Positions 33,634 through 42,331 of a stretch of 64,000 bases of DNA are shown in pieces; position 1 is the first letter of the stretch; each line of letters begins with the position of its first letter. Below the pieces are notes generated by a model. The model had not been told where the DNA came from and did not search any database. It saw only the letters and a list, made by a program, of their open reading frames with translations. A program made the translations under genes and the position numbers. The stretch lies in contig NZ_SCRP01000006.1 in NCBI RefSeq assembly GCF_004298475.1, positions 62,001 through 126,000 on the forward strand, in the 5' to 3' direction. The stretch comes from Paraburkholderia sp. (GTDB lineage: Bacteria; Pseudomonadota; Gammaproteobacteria; Burkholderiales; Burkholderiaceae).

Positions 33634-34365
33634 GTGGCGACTGGATCTGCAGCGCTGCTCGCTCTATCGCACGAGGCGCACGAGGCGTCGGCCGCACCGG
33701 CTGCACTGACCTTTCGTGCTGCGCGCGCGGCGGATGCGGCTGCTGCTGCACCACTCGTCTACGCGTCCGGAGAGCGGGAATTCCGGTTTTTTCTGGGGGT
33801 ATCGTCCGATGCGTGCGTGGCGTTTCTGCGTGATGCGTTCGCGCTTTCTGCCGGGCGATTTTCCTGGCGACGGCATCGCGTGGCACTCGACGCGAGCGGC
33901 AAGGTCATCGGCGTGCTTGCCGCGCATGACGGCAGAGACGTTCTCGCGGACGATCCGCACATCGCGTGGATACTGCTGCGGTATTTCGGGCTGCGGCGCA
34001 CGGTCCCGATGCTGCTGCGCGGGCTCGTGCTCGAACAGGAACTGCCGAAGCCGAAGCGCCGCCAGACGCGGGTTGCCCACTGCGCCGTCGCGCCGACAAT
34101 GCGCGGCACGGGCGTTTTCCGCGAACTCTTCGGCGACGCGCAGCGCACGGGCATGCGCGGCCTGGCTGGCGAGCCGGATGAACGCGAGATCGTACTCGAC
34201 GTGCTCGTGAGCAACACGCGTGCGGCTGCGTTGTATCGGCGGCTCGGTTTCGTCGAGGTTGCGCGGCGGCGCGCGCGCTCGCGGTGCCTGCCTGTCGATC
34301 TCGAATCGATTCGAATGCGCTATGACCCGCGAGGAGGGGTGCGCCAGATACGGCTGCCGGATTGA
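33634..34365 (+). CDS. GNAT-family N-acyltransferase
   Basis: A 243-residue protein with a GNAT fold. VAHCAVAPTMRGTGVFRELF holds the CoA pyrophosphate-binding RGTG motif near residue 160, and VLVSNTRAAALYRRLGFVEV is the conserved C-terminal motif. The N-terminal 25 residues are low-complexity alanine-rich. The start is GTG 33634, only 12 nt after wcbT, so it completes the operon. In context it could N-acylate the free amine of the lipid made by the preceding enzymes; protein or amino-sugar substrates cannot be excluded. Confidence 0.75.
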   Translation: MATGSAALLALSHEAHEASAAPAALTFRAARAADAAAAAPLVYASGEREFRFFLGVSSDACVAFLRDAFALSAGRFSWRRHRVALDASGKVIGVLAAHDGRDVLADDPHIAWILLRYFGLRRTVPMLLRGLVLEQELPKPKRRQTRVAHCAVAPTMRGTGVFRELFGDAQRTGMRGLAGEPDEREIVLDVLVSNTRAAALYRRLGFVEVARRRARSRCLPVDLESIRMRYDPRGGVRQIRLPD

Positions 34366-34432
34366 TTTTCCGCTGGCCAATCCTTTCGTCGAGCATCCTG
34401 GCCTTCGGTCGGTCCTGCACGATGCCTGATTT

Positions 34433-35254
34433 TCACGTGTACAGCACGCGTTTCACGCGCTGCAACGTCCTGTACGGCGTCACAAAATGCAGCAAGCTCT
34501 TCGCGAGCCCCGCCCAGTCGCGCCAGTTCAGCACGTTCAAATAGCGCCATTGCAAACGCAGCGTGGAAACGATTTGTCGCCGCCGCTTCGTCGCGCTGAT
34601 ACCGCCTTCATTGAGTTCGTAATAGAGCCCAGGCTCCGGCAGGTTCGCGCATTCGTAGCGCTCCATCAGCCGCAGGAACAGATCGAGATCCTCGGCTGCC
34701 GGATATTTCACGCGATAGTTGCCCACGGCCTTGACCGCGTCCACGCGCAGCATCACCGAAGGATGAACCAGGGGCGAGCGCAACAGGCGCTCGCGCCGCA
34801 AGCGCGCGGGGTCGGCTGCCGGCCTCAGCATGAAGAGCGGCTCGCCTGCGCGATTCACGACTTGCGTCCACATGCCGAGCGCGGCGAGCGAGGGCGATGC
34901 CTCCATGCAGGCGCGCTGCTTCGCAAGCCGGTGCGCGAACGCGAGATCGCCCGCGTCGATGCGCGCGGCGTAACGAAAGCCCCGTGTGGCGAGTGCTTCG
35001 ATGCCTGCTTCGAGCGCGCGCTCGATACCGCCGTTCCTGGGCATGCGCAGGATTTCCACGCACATGCCCGGCACGTCGGGCGCGACGATCGGCGGCGTGC
35101 TGCCGTCGTCCACGACGAGCGCGTAAATCGTTGCGTCCTCACTGAACGAAGCCAGCGAGCGTTCGACGTCGGCCTGGCCGTTATAGGCGGGCATCAGCAC
35201 GGCGACGTCGGCGAGCGCACCGTTACGCGCGGCGCCTGCAATGGGGTTCGTCAT
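34433..35254 (-). CDS. Family 2 glycosyltransferase
   Basis: A 273-residue GT-A enzyme. DVAVLMPAYNGQADVERSLAS opens the fold and VVDDGSTPP is the nucleotide-binding motif. ARIDAGD takes the place of the usual DXD, a common variant in GT2 enzymes, and PAAEDLDLFLRLM is the catalytic-base region. The start overlaps the upstream flippase stop by ATGA, so the two are one unit. It is convergent with the wcb-like operon, so it belongs to a different transcript. The acceptor is unknown; pairing with a flippase suggests a lipid-linked oligosaccharide. Confidence 0.85.
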   Translation of the reverse strand: MTNPIAGAARNGALADVAVLMPAYNGQADVERSLASFSEDATIYALVVDDGSTPPIVAPDVPGMCVEILRMPRNGGIERALEAGIEALATRGFRYAARIDAGDLAFAHRLAKQRACMEASPSLAALGMWTQVVNRAGEPLFMLRPAADPARLRRERLLRSPLVHPSVMLRVDAVKAVGNYRVKYPAAEDLDLFLRLMERYECANLPEPGLYYELNEGGISATKRRRQIVSTLRLQWRYLNVLNWRDWAGLAKSLLHFVTPYRTLQRVKRVLYT

Positions 35255-36513
35255 GAAGCGAGCTTGAGGCGGATGTAATAGAAGTTCACGCTCGCGGCGG
35301 CGACATAGCCCGCCGCAAGTCCCACGAGTGCCCCGTATGCGCCGAGGCGATCAATGGCAATCAGGTTCACGGCGAACGCCACGGCGAGCGCGAGCAGCCA
35401 CTTGGCGAGCAGCACGAATTTGGCCTGGTATTTGAGCACGACGAGGTTGCCGATCGCCTCGATTCCCGCGGGCACGGAAAGCCACACGGCCCAGCGGAAA
35501 ATGCCGGCTGCCTCCGCGTAATCCGGGCCGAACACGCGGCCGATGATGAAGCCTGCGAGCGCATCGAGCACGAGCGCGCCCGACACCATCAACACCGCCG
35601 TCATGATGAAGAGCCGCAGCAGATTGCGGCGCAGTTGCGCGCTCTGCTGCACGCGGTACACGAACGCGGGTGCGATGGTTTGCGCGAGCATCAGCGCGAG
35701 CGTGATCCAGTTTTCGTTCAACTGCTGCGCGGCCGAATAGCGGCCGAGGTCGGCGAACGAGATCGTGCGTTCGAGCATCAGTCGGTCGAGTTTCAGGAAC
35801 AGGTACATGCAGATGAGCCCGAGCCAGAACACGGTGCCTGCCGTGGCGAAGTGGCGAAAAAGCGTACGGTCGAAATGCCAGCCGAGCTTGCCGCCGTGGC
35901 GGCGCCGGAAGTAGAGCACGAGGGCCGCGCCGATTGCCGCCGATTCGATCGCCCACAGCCAGCCGAAGCTTGCGGGCCGGAATGCGGCGCGCGCGAGCAG
36001 CCAGACGAAGAGCGCCTTGACGATGGCCGTCGTCATGCTCGCCAGCAACTGCGGTTTGCTGTACGTCATGCTTTGCAGCCAGGCGTTGACGACGCCGACG
36101 AAAGGTTCGCGGAACAACATCGTGACCGCGAGGCCGGCGAGCATGGCGCCGACGAGCGGATCGGCCGCCCCCATCGCGATGCCGGCCCAGGTCGCGAGCA
36201 GCGCCGCGGCGGACACGCCGATGCGCAATGCAAATGCGCTGCCGAGCACCGTGCCCAGTTGCTCCGGCGGCCGGGTCACGATGGTCGGCACGAGGATTTC
36301 CGCGCCGCACACCCAGGTGATGGGCGCGAGCACGAGCAGCAGCGTGTTGGCGTATTGCCACTTGCCGAAGACATCGGGACCAAAGTAGCGCGCGAGTACG
36401 CCGCTGATCGCAATGGCGACCGCGATCTGCGTGACCCGTTCGAGGCCGAGCCACATGATGTTTGCGAATGCGCGGGCGACGTCGGGGTTCGCGTAGCGCT
36501 TCAGGCTCAGCAT
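35251..36513 (-). CDS. Lipopolysaccharide/polysaccharide flippase (Wzx-like)
   Basis: A 420-residue polytopic membrane protein with about 12-14 hydrophobic segments, of the polysaccharide export/MOP family. It opens with ANIMWLGLERVTQIAVAIAI and GVLARYFGPDVFGKWQYANT, the usual flippase start. It is the second flippase in the window and differs in sequence from the one at 8428. With the downstream GT2 it probably serves O-antigen or another lipid-linked glycan. A 69-bp fragment related to codons 362-384 occurs upstream of waaC at 52980-53048. Its promoter must lie in the 250-bp gap shared with divergent manB. Confidence 0.85.
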   Translation of the reverse strand: MLSLKRYANPDVARAFANIMWLGLERVTQIAVAIAISGVLARYFGPDVFGKWQYANTLLLVLAPITWVCGAEILVPTIVTRPPEQLGTVLGSAFALRIGVSAAALLATWAGIAMGAADPLVGAMLAGLAVTMLFREPFVGVVNAWLQSMTYSKPQLLASMTTAIVKALFVWLLARAAFRPASFGWLWAIESAAIGAALVLYFRRRHGGKLGWHFDRTLFRHFATAGTVFWLGLICMYLFLKLDRLMLERTISFADLGRYSAAQQLNENWITLALMLAQTIAPAFVYRVQQSAQLRRNLLRLFIMTAVLMVSGALVLDALAGFIIGRVFGPDYAEAAGIFRWAVWLSVPAGIEAIGNLVVLKYQAKFVLLAKWLLALAVAFAVNLIAIDRLGAYGALVGLAAGYVAAASVNFYYIRLKLAS

Positions 36514-36763
36514 GGCCGCACGGCGCCTGGGGTGGCCGGGCGCTCATGCGCCATACGGGGCCGACGCGGAACAGGCATTATCGATATTGTTGTCGGAAGG
36601 AAAGGGCCAGGCATTAAAATGGGTGCCCAATTGTCGGGTGGCACAGGCGAAAGACGGCCATTATAGTTTGTAACGGATTCCACTTTTCGTAACGGGCTGC
36701 GCAAATATGCAGCCGAACTGTGTTACCTATTGGCACGATCATTCATGGACGGTGAGTCTCATC
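36514..36763. promoter_or_regulatory. Divergent promoter region, flippase/manB
   Basis: This 250-bp gap separates the minus-strand flippase from plus-strand manB and must contain outward promoters for both. It is more AT-rich near 36655-36715. A TGGCAC near 36731 does not have the -12 element of a sigma54 promoter. No operator was recognised. Confidence 0.4.
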
Positions 36764-38158
36764 ATGGTTTCTCAATCGATTTTCAAGGCCTATGACATTC
36801 GCGGCGTGATCGGCAAGACGCTCGACGCCGAAACGGCGCATGCCATTGGCCGGGCATTCGGCAGCGAAGTGCGTGCGCAGGGCGGCGATGCAGTCGTGAT
36901 CGCGCGTGACGGCCGGCTCTCCGGGCCGGAACTGAGCCGCGCGCTGGGCGACGGCCTGCGCGAAGCGGGCGTCGATGTCGTCGATGTGGGCATGGTGCCG
37001 ACGCCGGTCGGCTACTTCGCGGCCAGCGTGCCGCTGAAGCTGGCGGGCGGCGAGCGCAGCGTGGATTCGTGCATCGTCGTGACCGGCAGCCATAATCCGC
37101 CCGATTACAACGGCTTCAAGATGGTGTTGCGCGGCAAGGCGATCTACGGCGCGCAGATCACCGCACTCTACGACCGCATCGTTGCGGGCCGCTTCGACAC
37201 GGGCGCGGGCAGCTACACGCAATACGACATCGCCGACGAATACGTCGAGCGCATCGTGGGCGATGTGAAGCTTGCGCGTCCGATGAAGATCGTGGTCGAC
37301 ACCGGCAATGGCGTGGCCGGCAATCTCGCGCCGCGCCTCTTCAAGACGATGGGCTGCGAGTTGGTCGAGCTCTTCACCGAAGTGGACGGCACGTTCCCGA
37401 ATCACCACCCGGATCCGGCGCACCCTGAAAACCTGCAGGACGTGATTCGCGCGCTCAAGGAAACCGACGCCGAGGTCGGCTTCGCGTTCGACGGCGACGG
37501 CGACCGCCTGGGCGTCGTCACGAAGGACGGCCAGATCATCTATCCGGACCGTCAACTGATGCTGTTTGCCGAGGACGTGCTGTCGCGCCATCCGGGCGAA
37601 GAGATCATTTACGACGTGAAGTGCACGCGCAATCTCGCGAAGTGGGTGAAGGCCAAGGGCGGCGTGCCGCTCATGTGGAAGACGGGCCATTCGCTCGTGA
37701 AGGCGAAGCTGCGCGAGACCGGCGCGCCGCTCGCGGGCGAGATGAGCGGCCACGTGTTCTTCAAGGACCGCTGGTACGGCTTCGACGACGGGCTCTATAC
37801 GGGCGCGCGCCTGCTTGAGCTGCTCTCGCGCGTCACGGACCCGAGCACGCTGCTCAACAGCCTGCCGAACTCGCACGCCACGCCTGAACTGCAACTCAAG
37901 CTCGAAGAGGGCGAGAACTTCGCGCTGATCGCGAAGCTGCAAAAGAACGCGCAGTTCACGGGCGCGGACGAAGTCATCACGATCGACGGTTTGCGCGTGG
38001 AGTATCCGGACGGCTTCGGGCTCGCGCGGTCGTCGAATACGACGCCGGTGGTCGTGATGCGCTTCGAGGCCGACAACGATGCGGCGCTCGCGCGTATCCA
38101 GGCGGATTTCAAGCGCCTGATTCTCGCCGAGAAGCCGGACGCGAAGCTGCCGTTTTGA
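36764..38158 (+). CDS. manB: Phosphomannomutase/phosphoglucomutase
   Basis: A 464-residue alpha-D-phosphohexomutase of the AlgC/ManB type that interconverts mannose-6-phosphate and mannose-1-phosphate (and often the glucose pair). IFKAYDIRG opens the protein, the phosphoserine is S109 in TGSHNPP, the magnesium loop DGDGDR has D243, D245 and D247, and GEMSGHVFFKDR is the sugar-binding loop. ATG 36764 is preferred; the frame is open to 36707 but without homology. Together with manC it gives a route to GDP-mannose for the polysaccharides in this window, and it may also supply glucose-1-phosphate. A large hairpin starts right after its stop. Confidence 0.95.
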   Translation: MVSQSIFKAYDIRGVIGKTLDAETAHAIGRAFGSEVRAQGGDAVVIARDGRLSGPELSRALGDGLREAGVDVVDVGMVPTPVGYFAASVPLKLAGGERSVDSCIVVTGSHNPPDYNGFKMVLRGKAIYGAQITALYDRIVAGRFDTGAGSYTQYDIADEYVERIVGDVKLARPMKIVVDTGNGVAGNLAPRLFKTMGCELVELFTEVDGTFPNHHPDPAHPENLQDVIRALKETDAEVGFAFDGDGDRLGVVTKDGQIIYPDRQLMLFAEDVLSRHPGEEIIYDVKCTRNLAKWVKAKGGVPLMWKTGHSLVKAKLRETGAPLAGEMSGHVFFKDRWYGFDDGLYTGARLLELLSRVTDPSTLLNSLPNSHATPELQLKLEEGENFALIAKLQKNAQFTGADEVITIDGLRVEYPDGFGLARSSNTTPVVVMRFEADNDAALARIQADFKRLILAEKPDAKLPF

Positions 38159-38214
38159 CGATGCGGTGAGCGGCCCGGTGCGGTTCGGCGCACATCGGGC
38201 CGCGCACCGCATCG
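38159..38214 (+). terminator. Long hairpin directly after manB
   Basis: CGATGCGGT pairs with ACCGCATCG, then a 2x2 internal mismatch, then GCGGCCCG pairs with CGGGCCGC, with an inner GTGCG/CGCAC stem capped by GTTCGG. The 56-nt structure starts at the base after the stop. No T-run follows, so it may act with Rho or as a 3'-end stabiliser rather than as a classical intrinsic terminator. Confidence 0.65.
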
Positions 38215-38220
38215 ACTGGC

Positions 38221-38269
38221 GCATACGGTCGCCTTGATGTCCGTATGCGGACTCTGAACAATTCCGCAT
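38221..38269 (+). repeat. Two mutually exclusive hairpins sharing one arm
   Basis: GCATACGG (38221-38228) is complementary to CCGTATGC (38241-38248). ATGCGGA (38245-38251) is complementary to TCCGCAT (38263-38269). The shared segment around 38245-38248 can join only one stem at a time. Confidence 0.45.
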
Positions 38270-39388
38270 GCTGGCTGACGGGCGGCTTTCTGTTTCCTTT
38301 TGTTTTGCGAAACAAACGGTCGCGAAACAAAACCGTCACCAGGTGCGCCGCATTGTCATCGAGCGCATCGCGTTGCCGCTGCAGAACATCCTGCTGTCCC
38401 GGTTCACCCCACCCCGGACCTGTCCACCCACGTTCCTGCTGGTTGCATGGTCAAGCAGCAGTGCTGTCATTCGGCTTCTTGTACCTTGTCTACCTTCGGG
38501 CGGGCATTGTCTTCGTATTCCATGTGTGCGCTCACATCTTTCCGGATCATGTACGTGCCACGGCTCCATGAATGTGGCTCTGTGCGTGCGAGCGCACAGA
38601 GCGGACGTCACCCGGAATCCTGTACGCCAAACGATTCGAACGCCGCGCAAGCCTGCGCATGTAACCGATGAATCATTTGCGTAACAAAATGTGACTGCGC
38701 TATTCCGGGCGGCTTTTTCAGACGCTCGTAAGCGACGTTATGCGCGTTTCTCCTGGTAGGCCGACGAATTCCCCTTCACGGTAACCCCGTCTTGCACCGG
38801 TACAAGACGTTCGCGACAGCAAACGTTTGTGCGTCCGGAATGCCCGTCGACAGGGCGATTCGGCTCGCCCGAACGCTTTGTTGGCCTGAAGGAAAATTAT
38901 TTCTGAAAGCTCGATGACGGCTCCGGTTGTATTGCCGCACAAGACCGCATCGCGTGTCTGATTCACCGTTCTGGACAGCGAGGCTGTATCAGAGGTGAAA
39001 CAAAACAGAATCCGCAGCGGCCGGCTGGCAAGGCCCGCGCGTGTCACATGCGGTCTGTGTGTTTCTTCACACAATGCCCCTGATTCTCTTGTGCGATGCA
39101 GGGATTTCGTCTGCATACGTGCGCTTGCTTACCCAAATATTCGCGTCGCCAAAATACCTGACGACTGGAGCGTCCCTGTTTGATTTCAATGCTTTAGCCG
39201 CCCGAACGAACGTCTTCCGTGACGCGCGCCGGGCTCTTCCTGTCGTCAAGCCGTTCCGAAGCGCTTCCATGGCTTTTCTGGCGACTTCATGGACTCGTGT
39301 TCAGCAGTGAAACATTCTGTGTGTGACCCGATTGCCGGGATCCTTTACTTCGCCAAACAAATCAATCCCATCAAGCCTCCCAGGCGTG

Positions 39389-39406
39389 TTGGCACGCTAG
39401 TCGCTT
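39389..39406 (+). promoter_or_regulatory. Candidate sigma54 (-24/-12) promoter upstream of flp
   Basis: TTGGCACG followed by CTAG and TCGCTT matches the sigma54 consensus (TGGCAC, 5-nt gap, TTGC) with one mismatch in the -12 element. It lies about 380 bp before the flp start, so it would imply a long leader that includes the hairpin at 39468-39510. No activator site was identified. Confidence 0.35.
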
Positions 39407-39467
39407 AGTAGCACGCGCAACGGTGACGTGCAGCCTGCGCAGTGATCAGGCGACGTGTCACGGTTTC

Positions 39468-39510
39468 CGGCATCGCAGGACTGCTGACGGGGAATCAATC
39501 CTCGATGCCG
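39468..39510 (+). other. Strong hairpin in the putative flp leader
   Basis: CGGCATCG pairs with CGATGCCG and continues, after a single bulged C, as AGGA with TCCT, giving a 12-bp stem around an 18-nt loop. It sits between the sigma54-like element and flp. It does not match a riboswitch class that I know. Confidence 0.4.
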
Positions 39511-39787
39511 AAAGACTTCAGCCTCTGACCTGTCGGTCATGGAAGTCGGTGCTGAAGGGCAGGGAGCAGCGATTACGGCCTCGGCGGTTATCGACGTTCC
39601 CGCAGTGGTGGCGTAGGGGAAAGGAAGGTACGCGGCGCATCACTCAGGGGCGATACGTCTCAGTGCCGATCCTCTTAGCCAGGCTAATCCGGGCCGTGCA
39701 GTGCGAGGCCCTTTAACCGATGCTCGGTCCCGCAGCGGGCATGTTTCAGTACTTGAGTTCAAAACTTCATTTTCAAGGAGCTTAAAA

Positions 39788-39976
39788 ATGCAAAAGACTC
39801 TCGACCTGGTTCGTGCCTTTGCCCGTGAAGAAGATGGCGTGACGGCAATCGAATACGGCCTGCTGGCTGCGCTGATCGCAGTGGCGATCATCCTGGGCGC
39901 TACGGCTGTCGGTAGCAACCTCAATACGTTGTTCAACAACATTGGGACCAAGCTGAAGAATGTCACCGTGAACTAG
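39788..39976 (+). CDS. flp: Flp-type prepilin, major subunit of the Tad pilus
   Basis: A 62-residue Flp pilin. The prepilin cleavage region is EEDG followed by VTAIEYGLLAALIAVAII, with the conserved Glu at position 5 and Tyr at 6 of the mature protein, the Flp hallmark. The mature pilin would be about 44 residues with one membrane helix. The ribosome-binding site AAGGAG is 7 nt before ATG 39788, as expected for a highly made subunit. It is the first gene of the tad locus and should be processed by the TadV peptidase encoded next. It is the only Flp pilin gene seen here. Confidence 0.95.
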   Translation: MQKTLDLVRAFAREEDGVTAIEYGLLAALIAVAIILGATAVGSNLNTLFNNIGTKLKNVTVN

Positions 39977-40173
39977 GCGGCGCACCAGGCAAGGCGGAGC
40001 TGCCGGGTCTTTGCCCTGTGCAGCTCCACGACCAGGCTGAACCGGTTTTTTTACCAATGTCGGTTACTGGTTCAGCGGCATCAAGATGCCTTAAGAAGCG
40101 AAAGAAGACTGCGATAACAAAGCGACCCGCTTTCTATCGAGGGTCGAACTAATTAGCACAACCGGGGAACGCC

Positions 40174-40722
40174 ATGGACGCTTTCGCTTTTCCTGTCGGG
40201 GCATGTCTCTTGGGGCTGCTCGGAGCAGCCGCAGGCACGGATCTGCATGCGCGTCGCATTCCGAATGTTCTGGTGCTCACGGGTCTGGCGGTGGCGTTCG
40301 CGGTGCAGTGGGGACTGCACGGCGTGGGTGAGGGCAGCCAGCGCTGGATCTTGGGCCTGCTCACGGGAGGCGGCCTGTTCTTTCCGCTCTACCTGTTGCG
40401 CGGCATGGGGGCGGGCGACGTGAAGCTGATGGCGGCCGTGGGCGCTTTCGTCGGACCCGGGATGGCATTCGAAATCGCGCTGACGACCTGCGTCATTGGC
40501 GGTGTCTGGTCGCTGGCGGTGGTTGTCTTTAGGGGTAACGCCAGGGCCGCAGGCACCAACATTCTGGCAATCCTGCTCTCGCAGGGCGGTCAGTGCAGCA
40601 GGCTGTCCGGGAAAGAAAGCGGCGCCGTACTGCCTTCGGTCGGGTCGCTGCCTTATGGCGTCGCCATTGCACTGGGCACGTTGAGCATCATGATCCTGCG
40701 CGCCGGACAAGGCATCGTTTGA
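40174..40722 (+). CDS. tadV: Flp prepilin peptidase (A24 family), TadV/CpaA
   Basis: A 182-residue membrane aspartic peptidase that cleaves Flp and pseudopilin leaders at the inner membrane. The two catalytic aspartates are visible as D23 (TDLHARRIPN) and D82 (GMGAGDVKLM). It lacks the N-methyltransferase domain of PilD, as expected for CpaA/TadV. There are about five to six hydrophobic helices. It lies 197 bp after flp; this gap contains no gene and may allow differential expression of pilin and machinery. The downstream ATPase could start at an ATG overlapping its stop. Confidence 0.92.
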   Translation: MDAFAFPVGACLLGLLGAAAGTDLHARRIPNVLVLTGLAVAFAVQWGLHGVGEGSQRWILGLLTGGGLFFPLYLLRGMGAGDVKLMAAVGAFVGPGMAFEIALTTCVIGGVWSLAVVVFRGNARAAGTNILAILLSQGGQCSRLSGKESGAVLPSVGSLPYGVAIALGTLSIMILRAGQGIV

Positions 40723-40847
40723 TGGGCGGGAGCAGTCGCGCAAAAGATTCGCGCAAAAGATTCACGCAAAAGCAGAGGCCACGTCGAAGGGCAATAAAGG
40801 CAGCAAAAACACTTCGCGCGATGCGCGGTGACAATCGGGGGTACAAC

Positions 40848-42269
40848 GTGAAAGACCAACAGCACACGGTGCCGCAGGCATCGGCCGACGTGACGCGCCT
40901 TCATGACGCCAGCCGCGCACGTAGCGACGGGGACGCGGCGGGCAAGCTGGCCCGCGCACCGCGCACCATCGAGGAAACCGGCCTCGACCAGAACTTCCTT
41001 CTCGAACTCGTTGCCAAGTCCGCATTCGTGATGGGCAAAGTGACACTTTCCCAGCTCGTGCAGCGGCTAAAGCTCTGCGCCAGCGTGCTCGACAGTGTCG
41101 TGTCGTTCGGCGTGCGGGAGCGGATTCTCGAAATTGTCCGGCGCGGCGCGAGCGACCTCGATGTCGAACTTCAATTGACGGAAGGCGGGCGTCAGCGCGC
41201 GGCCGACTTCATGAGCCGGTGCCGCTACGTCGGCCCGGCGCCGGTGTCGCTCGCGAGTTATGAAGCCGTCCTCGCGCGGCAATCCGTGCGGCAGATGCAC
41301 GTGACACGCACGCAGGTGCGCGCGGCCTTTGCTGGGCTGACGGTCAGGACGTCGCTGCTCGACGACATTGGCGGCGCGGTCAACAGCGGCAAGCCGGTGA
41401 TCTTCTTCGGCCCGCCGGGAAGCGGAAAAACTTCGCTTGCCGAACGACTGGGCAACCTGCTGCCGGGGCGCGTCGCGGTGCCCTATGCGATTGCCGTCGA
41501 AAACGAAGTGATCCAGATTTTCGACCCGCTGATCCACGAACCCTTTAACGTCGCTGCGCCGGATGGCGCGCAGGGGGCGCCCATCGACGCGCGCTGGCAA
41601 GTCTGCCGGCGGCCCACGGTGCTGTCGGGTGGCGAACTCACGCTCGATATGCTCGAGCTGCACTATGACGACGCGAGCGGGTTCTATCAGGCCCCGCCGC
41701 ACGTGAAGGCCAACGGCGGTCTTTACGTGGTCGACGACCTGGGACGTCAGCGTGTCGAGCCGGCTGAACTGCTCAACCGCTGGATCGTGCCGTTCGATCG
41801 CGGCCGCGACATGCTCACCTTGCATACGGGCTTGCGCTTCTCGCTGCCGTTCGATGTCTGGGTTGCGTTCTCAAGCAACTTCTCGCCCGCGGATCTCGGC
41901 GATGAAGCGTTCTTCCGGCGTCTCGGCTGCAAGCTGTATGTCGGCGCGCTCGACGTCGCCGAGTACAGGGCCGTCTATGAGCGCCGCAGCGAAGAGCTGC
42001 GTGTCCCATCGGACGCCGATGCCTTCGAATACCTCGTTCATCACCTGCACATGACGTCCGGGCGTCCGCTGCTCGCCTGTTATCCGGGCGATCTTCTGCG
42101 CATCGTGCTGGCCAACGCCAGGTATCTGGACGAGCCGCCCGTCGCCAGTGCGCCGAACCTTCTGCGTGCGTGGAACAGCTATTTCGCGGTCGTCGGCGAG
42201 TACGAGGCGCCGCCGCCGCAACAGCAGGGCGCGTCGGAGCGGGCCGCAAAAAAATCAGCGGCCGGTTAA
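40848..42269 (+). CDS. AAA+ (MoxR/CbbQ-like) ATPase in the tad locus
   Basis: A 473-residue protein from GTG 40848. Walker A is FFGPPGSGKTS (K194), and a Walker B-like segment is GGLYVVDDLGRQ. FSSNFSPADLGDEAFFRRLG resembles sensor I and arginine-finger regions. The N-terminal 150 residues hold a helical domain (NFLLELVAKSAFVMGKVTLSQ). It is not the secretion ATPase TadA, which is encoded separately. Its role in Flp pilus assembly is unknown; MoxR-like proteins often act as remodelling chaperones. The start is uncertain: GTG 40848 has GGGGG upstream, while ATG 40821 and ATG 40722 (overlapping the tadV stop) are alternatives. Confidence 0.75.
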   Translation: MKDQQHTVPQASADVTRLHDASRARSDGDAAGKLARAPRTIEETGLDQNFLLELVAKSAFVMGKVTLSQLVQRLKLCASVLDSVVSFGVRERILEIVRRGASDLDVELQLTEGGRQRAADFMSRCRYVGPAPVSLASYEAVLARQSVRQMHVTRTQVRAAFAGLTVRTSLLDDIGGAVNSGKPVIFFGPPGSGKTSLAERLGNLLPGRVAVPYAIAVENEVIQIFDPLIHEPFNVAAPDGAQGAPIDARWQVCRRPTVLSGGELTLDMLELHYDDASGFYQAPPHVKANGGLYVVDDLGRQRVEPAELLNRWIVPFDRGRDMLTLHTGLRFSLPFDVWVAFSSNFSPADLGDEAFFRRLGCKLYVGALDVAEYRAVYERRSEELRVPSDADAFEYLVHHLHMTSGRPLLACYPGDLLRIVLANARYLDEPPVASAPNLLRAWNSYFAVVGEYEAPPPQQQGASERAAKKSAAG

Positions 42270-42331
42270 TGGACCGGTTAAGCGGCCGGAAACCCTAGTC
42301 AGGAAACAGGTCAGGAATCAGGAGACGCATC

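Larger units (their letters stand above)
38215..39787. other. 1.57-kb noncoding region between manB and the tad locus
   Basis: No reading frame here has recognisable homology, a good ribosome-binding site or consistent codon use. Several hairpins are present: GCATACGG/CCGTATGC (38221-38248), which shares an arm with ATGCGGA/TCCGCAT (38245-38269); TTTGTTT/AAACAAA (38299-38316); GCTCTGTGCG/CGCACAGAGC (38577-38602); and the structure at 39468-39510. The last 200 bp must contain or lead into the flp promoter. The region may hold small RNAs or decayed DNA, but nothing can be named. Confidence 0.5.

Noticed and set aside
36731..36750. TGGCAC before manB as a sigma54 promoter
   Set aside because: The -12 TTGC element is absent at the required spacing.
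36743..38269. Minus-strand frame of 508 codons opposite manB
   Set aside because: Antisense shadow of a full-length phosphohexomutase; no domain or ribosome-binding site.
38245..38684. Several short frames of 70-140 codons after manB
   Set aside because: They overlap one another in different phases, have no ribosome-binding site and no recognisable motifs.
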